This document shows, piece after piece, positions 1 to 6,193 of a DNA stretch of 51,495 nucleotides. Below the pieces are notes generated by a model. It had not been told where the DNA came from. It ran no database searches and worked only from the letters and a program-made list of their open reading frames with translations. This stretch comes from Candidatus Agathobaculum merdipullorum (GTDB lineage: Bacteria; Bacillota; Clostridia; Oscillospirales; Butyricicoccaceae). Position numbers and translations under genes: made by a program. Each line of letters starts with the position of its first letter. The stretch's first letter is position 1. The DNA lies in assembly GCA_019115185.1 (NCBI GenBank), contig DXDZ01000041.1, forward strand, positions 1-51,495. Reading direction: 5' to 3'.

Positions 1-7
1 TAATCGG

Positions 8-66
8 AAAATCGGTTGACAACCGGCAAAAAAATGATATTATGAATATGTAAACCGATTTGCTAA
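8..66 (+). promoter_or_regulatory. Promoter of the FAH-family gene with two LacI-type operators
   Basis: A sigma-A promoter is visible: TTGACA at 16-21, a 16-base spacer and TATTAT at 38-43. It is flanked by GAAAATCGGTTGAC (about 7-20, overlapping the -35) and GTAAACCGATTTGC (51-64, downstream of the -10). These are the same sequence in opposite orientations, centred on a CG as in LacI-family operators. The same motif occurs at the promoter near 1,500. Placement suggests repression by one regulator, which is not encoded in the window. Confidence 0.7.
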
Positions 67-88
67 AATGATAAGGGGGATTTCGACC

Positions 89-973
89 ATGAGACTGTAC
101 ACCTATCGCATGCAGCCGGACGGAAGGGACCAGATTGGTATTGGTCTGGAGCCGGGCAGCCTGTATGCATTGGAGGATTTTGGCATACAGTTTGCGGATA
201 TGAACGAGTTGATCTGCCGCATCACACCGGAACAGATGGACAAACTGCGCACCATTCCGCATGATGCTGTGTCCATTCCGCTGGATCGTGTCTGCTGCCG
301 CGCTCCGATCCCCCATCCCATGCAGGATGTGGTGTGTCTGGGTATCAATTACGATGCCCACCATAAGGAGGCAGGACGGTTCAACAAAGAGGCGTTTGGT
401 GATCGACCCAAGGCGATTTATTTCTCCAAGCGGGTGAATGAGGCCAACTGGGACGGCGGTGTGATTCCTCTGTATGCAGACTTGGTGGACAGCTTGGATT
501 ACGAAGTCGAGTTGGGCGTTATTTTGGGCAAAGATGCTTGGAACGTTCCGGTGGAGCGTGCGCAGGAGTACATCTTTGGTTATACGATCATCAATGATGT
601 GTCCGCGCGCAATTTGCAGACCGGTCATAAGCAGTGGTATTTTGGCAAGTCACTTGACGGGTACACTCCGATGGGACCGTGCATCGTGACCGCCGATGAG
701 ATTGCCTATCCTCCTGCGTTGGGCATTCGCTGCTCGGTTAATGGGGAGCTGCGTCAGAACGGCTCGACCGGTGACTTAATCACGACTATATCCGAAATCA
801 TCGCGGAATTATCGCGCGGTATGATGCTCAAGGCTGGTACAATCATTGCTACGGGTACGCCTGCGGGCGTGGGGATGGGCATGCAGCCGCCTTGCTTCCT
901 GAAAGCGGGCGATGTAGTCACCTGTGAGATTGATGGGATCGGCACATTGACCAATGTGGTCGGCGATCAGTAA
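89..973 (+). CDS. Fumarylacetoacetate hydrolase (FAH) family protein
   Basis: 294 residues. This FAH-fold enzyme should act on a 2-keto acid or a related C-C or C-O bond using a divalent metal. The metal site is visible: the E-x-E pair in YEVELG (about Glu139/Glu141) and the Asp of NDVSARNLQ (about 170), followed by the family motif GTPAGVGMG near the C-terminus. The start at 89 is chosen because AAGGGGGA lies 8 bases before it; an in-frame ATG at 68 has no such site. Relatives include 2-keto-3-deoxy-arabinonate dehydratase and ketodeoxyfuconate hydrolase. Its operators match those of the uronate operon downstream, so a role in 2-keto-3-deoxy sugar acid breakdown is inferred. The exact substrate is unknown. 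It is followed by its own terminator. Confidence 0.85.
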   Translation: MRLYTYRMQPDGRDQIGIGLEPGSLYALEDFGIQFADMNELICRITPEQMDKLRTIPHDAVSIPLDRVCCRAPIPHPMQDVVCLGINYDAHHKEAGRFNKEAFGDRPKAIYFSKRVNEANWDGGVIPLYADLVDSLDYEVELGVILGKDAWNVPVERAQEYIFGYTIINDVSARNLQTGHKQWYFGKSLDGYTPMGPCIVTADEIAYPPALGIRCSVNGELRQNGSTGDLITTISEIIAELSRGMMLKAGTIIATGTPAGVGMGMQPPCFLKAGDVVTCEIDGIGTLTNVVGDQ

Positions 974-987
974 CAACGAATATCATA

Positions 988-1026
988 AAAAGCCTATGGA
1001 TGGTTACGCTGTCCATAGGCTTTTTT
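988..1026 (+). terminator. Intrinsic terminator after the FAH gene
   Basis: An 11-base stem, AAGCCTATGGA pairing with TCCATAGGCTT, with an 11-base loop and a run of T residues, 15 bases after the FAH stop codon. Confidence 0.85.
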
Positions 1027-1041
1027 GCATGTAGGAGAAAT

Positions 1042-1206
1042 CAGGCTTTGAGAAGGGTCAACTGTTTTTGGCCGTCCTTTTCGTGGATGACCACGTATTT
1101 TGCATGATTGGGCATGCCTTTAAGTGAACCGACCCGTCGCAGGTGTCCGCAGTGCAGGTACGAATCAACGAGGACAGAATGTTGGCAGCAGCGTTGCGGT
1201 AGATAT
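1042..1206 (-). pseudogene. Probable gene remnant, C-terminal fragment of an unknown protein
   Basis: The minus strand has an open frame of about 55 codons ending in TGA at 1042, with the tail GQKQLTLLKA and an internal stretch RRVGSLKGMPNHAKYVV. It reads like the end of a real protein but has no credible start or ribosome site, and an in-frame TAA bounds it near 1207. The product is not recognised. The rest of 1,207-1,480 is AT-rich and holds nothing I can name. Decayed gene or chance frame; low confidence. Confidence 0.25.
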
Positions 1207-1488
1207 GCTTATCCGGTGTGCTTGCGGCAGGGGACCAGAGGTTTTTGGTGACTGGCCATGGGAATTTGCCTTGAAAGCATCCTATATTTTTCTCTACGGT
1301 AGTCTGGAAAACCTGACAGGAAGTGGAAGCGATCTACTAAATGAGTGAATTATTTGTGTGAGGTGAATTCGATCTCGTCAATTGTCATTATTGCAAAAAC
1401 ATTGTAAAAGTTTTTTGTACATTAAATATAAGAATGGATATGAAATGATATAATAAAAGTTTTTTTCGATAAAATTAAAATATTTTTA

Positions 1489-1536
1489 TTGACAAAACCG
1501 GTTTACCTGGATATACTGATGGTGAACCGATTTACT
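1489..1536 (+). promoter_or_regulatory. Promoter and LacI-type operators of the uronate operon
   Basis: TTGACA at 1489-1494, a 17-base spacer and TATACT at 1512-1517 form a near-consensus sigma-A promoter. The perfect palindrome AAACCGGTTT (1495-1504) lies in the spacer. A second site, GTGAACCGATTTAC (1522-1535), lies just downstream of the -10. Both match the sites at the FAH promoter. Two sites bracketing the start point fit repression with release by a pathway intermediate. Confidence 0.75.
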
Positions 1537-1851
1537 AGCGTAAGAAAAGACGAAAAAATAAGCCATCCCCAAAGAGGGAAGCAAGCCTGTGAAGAGGTGC
1601 ATTTCAGAAACTTCCGAACATCGGCAGTTATACGCCCTATTCGGAAAAGACTATGCGGTAGCTCGGGAAAAAGTGTATGCTTTGTAGAGAAAAGTATCAC
1701 TCGCAATAAAAAACCAAAGCAATCAACTTCGTCTATTTAGATTTGGAGATTGCAGGTTTTGGCGTACATTTGATTCACCCGGATGTGAAGATGGAAACGC
1801 GACTGCTGCATGGTAAGCAGTCAGAAAAAATTAAAAAAGGAGAGAAAAGTC
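1537..1851 (+). other. Long leader with apparent coding remnants
   Basis: About 315 bases separate the promoter from the dehydrogenase start. No terminator or known riboswitch is recognised. One frame reads LYALFGKDYAVAREKVYAL then stops at about 1686. A second frame near 1740-1825 reads DLEIAGFGVHLIHPDVKMETR. Both look protein-like, but neither has a start, and they lie in different frames. This suggests pieces of one or two decayed genes now used as untranslated leader. Confidence 0.3.
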
Positions 1852-2652
1852 ATGTTTGAAATGTCAAAGTTTTCGCTGGAAGGAAAGGTTGCGCTGATTA
1901 CCGGCGCTTCTTATGGCATTGGTTTTGCCATTGCAACGGCATATGCCAAGGCCGGTGCGACAATCGTATTCAACGATATCAACGAATCTTTGGTTGAAAA
2001 GGGTATGGCGGCTTATGCAGAGCAGGGCATTGAGGCGCACGGCTATGTTTGCGACGTAACCGACGAGCAGGCGGTGCAGGAGCTGGTCGCCCGCATCGAG
2101 AAAGAAGTCGGCGTAATCGACATCCTGGTTAATAACGCTGGCATCATTAAGCGCGTGCCCATGCTGGAAATGAGCGCAAAGGATTTTCGTCAGGTGATCG
2201 ATATCGACCTGAACGGTCCGTTCATCGTATCCAAGGCAGTAATCCCGGGCATGATTGCCAAGGGTCATGGTAAAATCATCAACATCTGCTCTATGATGTC
2301 CGAGCTGGGCCGTGAGACCGTCAGCGCATACGCGGCTGCTAAGGGTGGCCTGAAAATGCTGACCCGCAATATCTGCAGCGAGTTCGGCGAGCATAATATT
2401 CAGTGCAATGGCATCGGACCGGGCTATATCGCTACGCCGCAGACTGCGCCGCTGCGTGAGATTCAGCCGGATGGTTCGCGTCACCCGTTTGATCAGTTCA
2501 TCATTGCTAAGACGCCGGCTGCACGTTGGGGTCAGACTGATGACCTGATGGGTCCTGCGGTGTTCTTGGCCAGCGAGGCTAGCGACTTTGTCAACGGTCA
2601 CATCCTGTATGTGGATGGCGGCATTCTGGCGTATATCGGCAAGCAGCCGTAA
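1852..2652 (+). CDS. kduD: 2-keto-3-deoxy-D-gluconate dehydrogenase (KduD/DhuD-type SDR)
   Basis: 266 residues, classical short-chain dehydrogenase length. It should interconvert 2-keto-3-deoxy-gluconate and 2,5-diketo-3-deoxygluconate with NAD(H) in breakdown of unsaturated uronates. Visible are the cofactor motif TGASYGIG (18-25), NNAG (94-97) and the catalytic Ser147-Tyr160-x3-Lys164. The start at 1852 follows AAAGGAGAG; an upstream ATG at 1810 has no ribosome site. The next gene, 31 bases on, is the matching isomerase, which makes the KduD/DhuD assignment much stronger than the fold alone. Closely related gluconate 5-dehydrogenases look similar, so the substrate rests partly on context. 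Confidence 0.82.
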   Translation: MFEMSKFSLEGKVALITGASYGIGFAIATAYAKAGATIVFNDINESLVEKGMAAYAEQGIEAHGYVCDVTDEQAVQELVARIEKEVGVIDILVNNAGIIKRVPMLEMSAKDFRQVIDIDLNGPFIVSKAVIPGMIAKGHGKIINICSMMSELGRETVSAYAAAKGGLKMLTRNICSEFGEHNIQCNGIGPGYIATPQTAPLREIQPDGSRHPFDQFIIAKTPAARWGQTDDLMGPAVFLASEASDFVNGHILYVDGGILAYIGKQP

Positions 2653-2683
2653 TTTGCAGATTTGATTGAAAGGAAATACAGTC

Positions 2684-3316
2684 ATGAAGATCGCATTGAT
2701 CAATGAAAACTCTCAGGCTGCTAAGAATGCACAGATTTACGAAATTCTGAAAGAAGAGGCTGAAAAAGCTGGTCATACTGTAGATAACTATGGTATGTAC
2801 ACTGCGGAAGACGAGACGCAGCTGACCTATGTCAAAAACGGTCTGCTGGCAAGCATATTGCTGTCGAGCGGTGCGGTAGATTTTGTAGTTACTGGCTGCG
2901 GCACTGGTCAGGGCGCGATGCTGGCATGCAATGCATTCCCGAATGTATTGTGCGGCCATATCACCAATCCGCTGGATGCGTTTTTGTTCGGCCAGGTCAA
3001 TGACGGCAATTGTATCGCTATGCCGTTTGCGCAGGGCTTTGGCTGGGGAGCAGAGATCAACTTGCGCGACACTTTTGCAAAGCTGTTCTCTCAACCGTTC
3101 GGCGGCGGTTATCCCAAGGAGAGAAGAGAACCTGAGCAGCGCAACAAGAAGATACTGGATCAGGTAAAGAAAGTGACACATAAGCCGATTCTGTCCATTC
3201 TTCAAGAAATCGATCAGGATTTCTTGAAGGAAACGATTTCCGGCAAGCATTTTGCAGAATATTTCTATCCCAACTGCAAAGATGAGGAAATTGCCAATTA
3301 TCTGAAGGCACTTTGA
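2684..3316 (+). CDS. RpiB/LacA/LacB-family isomerase, probable DhuI-type uronate isomerase
   Basis: 210 residues, about 60 longer than ribose-5-phosphate isomerase B. The family's anion-binding loop appears as GCGTGQGAMLACN (about residues 72-84). It is followed by a C-terminal extension rich in charged residues. The DhuI enzymes described in streptococci are long RpiB-family proteins that isomerise 4-deoxy-5-hexosulose uronate to 2,5-diketo-3-deoxygluconate, the substrate of the dehydrogenase encoded upstream. That pairing is the basis for this call. GAAAGGAAA precedes the chosen start; an in-frame ATG 18 bases upstream lies before that site. A plain ribose/galactose-6-phosphate isomerase is the alternative. 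Confidence 0.75.
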   Translation: MKIALINENSQAAKNAQIYEILKEEAEKAGHTVDNYGMYTAEDETQLTYVKNGLLASILLSSGAVDFVVTGCGTGQGAMLACNAFPNVLCGHITNPLDAFLFGQVNDGNCIAMPFAQGFGWGAEINLRDTFAKLFSQPFGGGYPKERREPEQRNKKILDQVKKVTHKPILSILQEIDQDFLKETISGKHFAEYFYPNCKDEEIANYLKAL

Positions 3317-3475
3317 GTGGATGCTGGACAAATGTATGGCAGGTAAAAACCGATAGGAACTATCTGTAGCAGTGCTTTGCAGACATGGTGCAATTGGTTT
3401 GGAGCGCCAATCGTACGAATACAGTTCCATATGAACGTAAGAGTTTATGCCATCCCACTTTCGCAAAAAAGTTAT

Positions 3476-3517
3476 GCCCTGTTTTATGCCAACAGCATAA
3501 AACAGGGCAGATTTTTT
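3476..3517 (+). terminator. Strong terminator between the uronate operon and arsC
   Basis: A 14-base perfect stem, GCCCTGTTTTATGC with its complement, with a 5-base loop and then seven T residues. It ends the rightward uronate operon. The leftward ars operon stops at 3620; the rest of 3,317-3,619 holds no gene I can support. Confidence 0.9.
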
Positions 3518-3619
3518 TATTGCAATTGATAAAGTTGGTGCGGTTGATCTGATACGCAGGGGGCAACAAATGCGACCATGCAGAGGGTTAACTCGATCAA
3601 TGAAGTGGATTTGTCGGCA

Positions 3620-4081
3620 TTATTGCAGCTTGCGTTTTAATGCAAGAATGTTCTCCTCGATTTTGCGGATGGTTTCAGCAAACACTTCATCGCTTTTACC
3701 AGACGGATCGTCTAGTCCCCAGTTTTCAGCGTATTGATAGTGCGCATAAGGGCAGCTGACATTGCAGCCCATAAAAATGACGACATCCGGCTGGGGGATA
3801 TCGGTGAGCAGCTTGCTGTGCTGCGTTTTTTCCATGTCGATGCCGTGCAGTTGCTTCATCATGCGGACCGCATCAGGATTGATGCGGTCTTTTCGTTGTG
3901 TACCGGCGGAATAGCTTTCAAACACATCCCCAGCGAGCTTTTTTCCCAGTGCTTCCGCGATTTGACTGCGGCAGGAATTATGCACGCAGAGAAACCAGAC
4001 TTTGGGTTTTCCAGTGCAGTGCAGAATGGGCTTTTCGTTTTCCGTTCCATTGTTCGAAGTTGAACATGGATTTTGACTCAT
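3620..4081 (-). CDS. arsC: Arsenate reductase, low-molecular-weight phosphatase type
   Basis: 153 residues. It reduces arsenate to arsenite, which can then be exported. The P-loop CVHNSCRS (Cys32 nucleophile, Cys37, Arg38) and the general-acid Asp of DDPSG (about 124-128) mark the tyrosine-phosphatase-like ArsC family. A resolving pair appears as GCNVSC (Cys106/Cys110), with closer spacing than in the Staphylococcus enzyme. A roughly 25-residue N-terminal extension precedes the domain. It is the last gene of the leftward operon arsR-permease-redox protein-arsC, 34 bases after the redox protein, which could supply its electrons. An alternative role as a protein phosphatase is unlikely in this context. 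Confidence 0.9.
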   Translation of the reverse strand: MSQNPCSTSNNGTENEKPILHCTGKPKVWFLCVHNSCRSQIAEALGKKLAGDVFESYSAGTQRKDRINPDAVRMMKQLHGIDMEKTQHSKLLTDIPQPDVVIFMGCNVSCPYAHYQYAENWGLDDPSGKSDEVFAETIRKIEENILALKRKLQ

Positions 4082-4115
4082 GGTTTATGCTCCTTTCAAA
4101 AGAGGGGGAGTGCGG

Positions 4116-4484
4116 TCAATTGCATTCCTTTTTCAGAATATCAGTAATTTCTTCCGGCTTGAGGACTTTGCCCACGACCACGGGTTTTTCATTGATTACC
4201 AGTGCGGGCATGCGCATCACGCCGTAACCGGCGATCTGGGCCATGTCGGTCACATATTCTACTTTCGCATCCAGTTCCATATCAGCGACCGCTTGTTGTG
4301 TGTTTTCCAGCAGCGTATGGCAGGAAACGCAGCCGGTGCCCAGTACCTTAATGGAAAGTGTATCAGATGGGGCTGAGACCGGCGTAGATGCAGTCGCTGC
4401 ACCTGTGGAGCAGCCGCATTGGCAAGTGCAGGTAGGTGCCGTTTCTTCCGCTTGCTTTTTCTTTCCAAAACCAAATAATCCCAT
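4116..4484 (-). CDS. Thioredoxin-like small redox protein with Cys-rich N-terminus
   Basis: 122 residues. Residues 43-120 form a small thioredoxin/glutaredoxin-like domain (TM0996-type) with the redox motif CVSC at 52-55 and a cis-Pro loop in MRMPALV. The first 40 residues are a Lys-rich then Cys-rich segment (CTCQCGC, Cys19/21/23/25) that could bind metal or arsenite. Proteins of this family often sit beside DUF318/ArsP permeases, as here. Possible roles are reductant for ArsC or delivery of thiol-bound arsenic to the permease; the sequence does not decide. The start at 4484 follows a GAGG site. Confidence 0.8.
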   Translation of the reverse strand: MGLFGFGKKKQAEETAPTCTCQCGCSTGAATASTPVSAPSDTLSIKVLGTGCVSCHTLLENTQQAVADMELDAKVEYVTDMAQIAGYGVMRMPALVINEKPVVVGKVLKPEEITDILKKECN

Positions 4485-4538
4485 GATAAAAAACCTCCTG
4501 AATTAATAGTATATCGTATGGTAAATGACAATCTAACC

Positions 4539-5552
4539 TTAAATCAGAAAATACTGAAAGAGGTTGAACAAATAACCGACAAGGATGATGCCGACCGTGC
4601 AGATTCCGATAAAAACTGCGAGCAGTCGGGGCTTCACTGCTTTTTTGAGCATAATAAGGGAAGGAAGGCTCAATGTGGTGACTGCCATCATAAAGGACAG
4701 GATTGTGCCGAGCCCGGCGCCCTTGTATAGCAGGCTTTCCGCGACCGGGATGGTGCCGAAGATATCGGCATACATCGGAATGCCCACCACCGTAGCCAGA
4801 ATGACCGCAAAAGGATTGTTGCTGCCCAGAATGGTTTCGACCCATGTCTGTGGGATCATATTGTGAATCACGGCACCGATTGCGACGCCGATAAAGATAT
4901 ACGGTGCGACCTTTTTGATGGTGCCAAGCAGTTGTTCTTTGGCAAATTCGACCCGGTCGTGCTGGGTGAGGGTTTCGCTTCCCGTTTGCAAATGCGGAGC
5001 GCTTTTGATAAAGTCCTCTACATAGCGATCCATCTTCAGCTTCTCCAGCAGCGTGCCGCCGATAACGGCAATGACCAGACCAAGGATGACGTACACGATA
5101 GCCACCCGAGCGCCGAAAATGCTCATCAGCAGTACCAGCGAACCGAGATCTACCATCGGGGAGGAGATCAGAAAGGAGAACGTCACGCCCACCGGCAGAC
5201 CGGCGCTGGTAAAGCCCATGAAAATAGGAATGGATGAGCAGGAACAAAAGGGTGTTACCGTGCCGAGCAAAGCCGCGACGCAATTTGCGCCAATGCCGTG
5301 AAAGCGCCCTAAAATCTGCCGGGTGCGTTCGGGAGGAAAATAGCTTTGGATATAGGAGATGCCGAAAATCAATACGGACAGCAGGATAAAAATTTTGATG
5401 GTGTCATACAGGAAAAATTGCAGGCTGCCGCCCAATATACTGCTCGGATTTAACCCGAGGGCAGCCAAGCCCTTGCCAATCCAAGCATTGAGCCATTGCA
5501 TTCCCAGAATCTGATTCTGAAAGATCAGCCAGATGGCGCGAAGTCCTTCCAT
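4539..5552 (-). CDS. arsP: ArsP/DUF318-family permease
   Basis: 337 residues, integral membrane protein of the YraQ/DUF318 family, whose ArsP members export organoarsenicals. About eight hydrophobic segments are visible, split by a soluble loop (about 175-210). The motif TPFCSCSSIPIF with its two Cys falls in the first half, and a second half carries the matching VGIPMYADIFGTIPVAE segment. This gives the two-repeat layout of the family. It lies between arsR (87 bases upstream) and the small redox protein. Whether it moves methylarsenite, arsenite or another thiol-reactive metalloid is not visible. Confidence 0.82.
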   Translation of the reverse strand: MEGLRAIWLIFQNQILGMQWLNAWIGKGLAALGLNPSSILGGSLQFFLYDTIKIFILLSVLIFGISYIQSYFPPERTRQILGRFHGIGANCVAALLGTVTPFCSCSSIPIFMGFTSAGLPVGVTFSFLISSPMVDLGSLVLLMSIFGARVAIVYVILGLVIAVIGGTLLEKLKMDRYVEDFIKSAPHLQTGSETLTQHDRVEFAKEQLLGTIKKVAPYIFIGVAIGAVIHNMIPQTWVETILGSNNPFAVILATVVGIPMYADIFGTIPVAESLLYKGAGLGTILSFMMAVTTLSLPSLIMLKKAVKPRLLAVFIGICTVGIILVGYLFNLFQYFLI

Positions 5553-5638
5553 AAGTTATACCCCTTTCACCGGACAAACAGTTCTAAAATTTTCGATCTA
5601 ATAATCAGAAGAAAAGCCATCGGCTGGACGATGGCTTT

Positions 5639-5950
5639 TTACTTTTGGCATGCGCAGTCTGATGGTGAACAAGCCGTTTTGCACGTCAGTTCCGCAAGTA
5701 GTTCCTTTGCTTTTTGACTGCCTTGGTCGCTGATGGAATAATGCGTCCATTTTCCTTCCGTGCGGCCGACTACAATGCCGGAATCGCATAATATTTTTAT
5801 ATGATAGGAAAGCGTGGACTGGCTGATTTGCAAATCCTCCAACAGCACACAGGCACATTTTTCGCCGCTGCGCAGCAGTTCCAGAATTTGCAAGCGGTTT
5901 GCATCACAAAATGCCTTGAATACCTTTGCGTCTGCTGCGTGGTCTCGCAT
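5639..5950 (-). CDS. arsR: ArsR/SmtB-family repressor
   Basis: 103 residues, winged-helix repressor of the leftward ars operon. The metalloid site is the Cys pair KCACVLLEDL (Cys32, Cys34) at the start of the recognition region. The HTH follows in SQSTLSYHIKIL (44-55). Further Cys occur in the C-terminal tail (CKTACSPSDCACQK), which may add ligands. It should release its operators when arsenite binds, autoregulating the operon through the promoter at 5,992-6,020. Confidence 0.9.
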   Translation of the reverse strand: MRDHAADAKVFKAFCDANRLQILELLRSGEKCACVLLEDLQISQSTLSYHIKILCDSGIVVGRTEGKWTHYSISDQGSQKAKELLAELTCKTACSPSDCACQK

Positions 5951-5978
5951 GAAACCGCTCCTTTCAAATTCAATATAT

Positions 5979-6020
5979 TCGATTTAACAAGAGGATAGCA
6001 CTTATATCGAGAAATGTCAA
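5979..6020 (-). promoter_or_regulatory. ars operon promoter with ArsR-box-like repeats
   Basis: Read leftward: TTGACA (6020-6015), a 17-base spacer and TATCCT (5997-5992), about 40 bases before arsR. TCGATATA in the spacer and ATATTCGA downstream of the -10 (about 5985) form an inverted pair resembling ArsR boxes. More TCGATAT/ATATTCGA copies lie at about 6055 and 6090, toward the divergent C69 peptidase gene. Confidence 0.7.
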
Positions 6021-6114
6021 TATGTAATGTGGTAATACATGCATAGACGATAATGTCGATATGGTTAATTATTCATATATATGAAAAAATATTCGAGAAA
6101 TTATGCCGCTAAGA

Positions 6115-6143
6115 TTGAATTCTACAAAGAAAGATGATATAGT
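6115..6143 (+). promoter_or_regulatory. Promoter of the C69 peptidase gene
   Basis: TTGAAT (6115-6120), a 17-base spacer and TATAGT (6138-6143), ending 50 bases before the chosen start. Confidence 0.55.
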
Positions 6144-6193
6144 AAAAGGCAAGTCTGTAAAAAGACGGTAAATTTGAAAAAGGGATGAAGAAA

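Noticed and set aside
1489-1740. 83-codon frame starting at the uronate operon promoter
   Set aside because: It begins inside the -35 element, has no ribosome site and reads through remnants in other frames.
1864-2703. 279-codon minus-strand frame over the dehydrogenase
   Set aside because: Shadow frame; the plus strand has clear SDR catalytic residues and a ribosome site.
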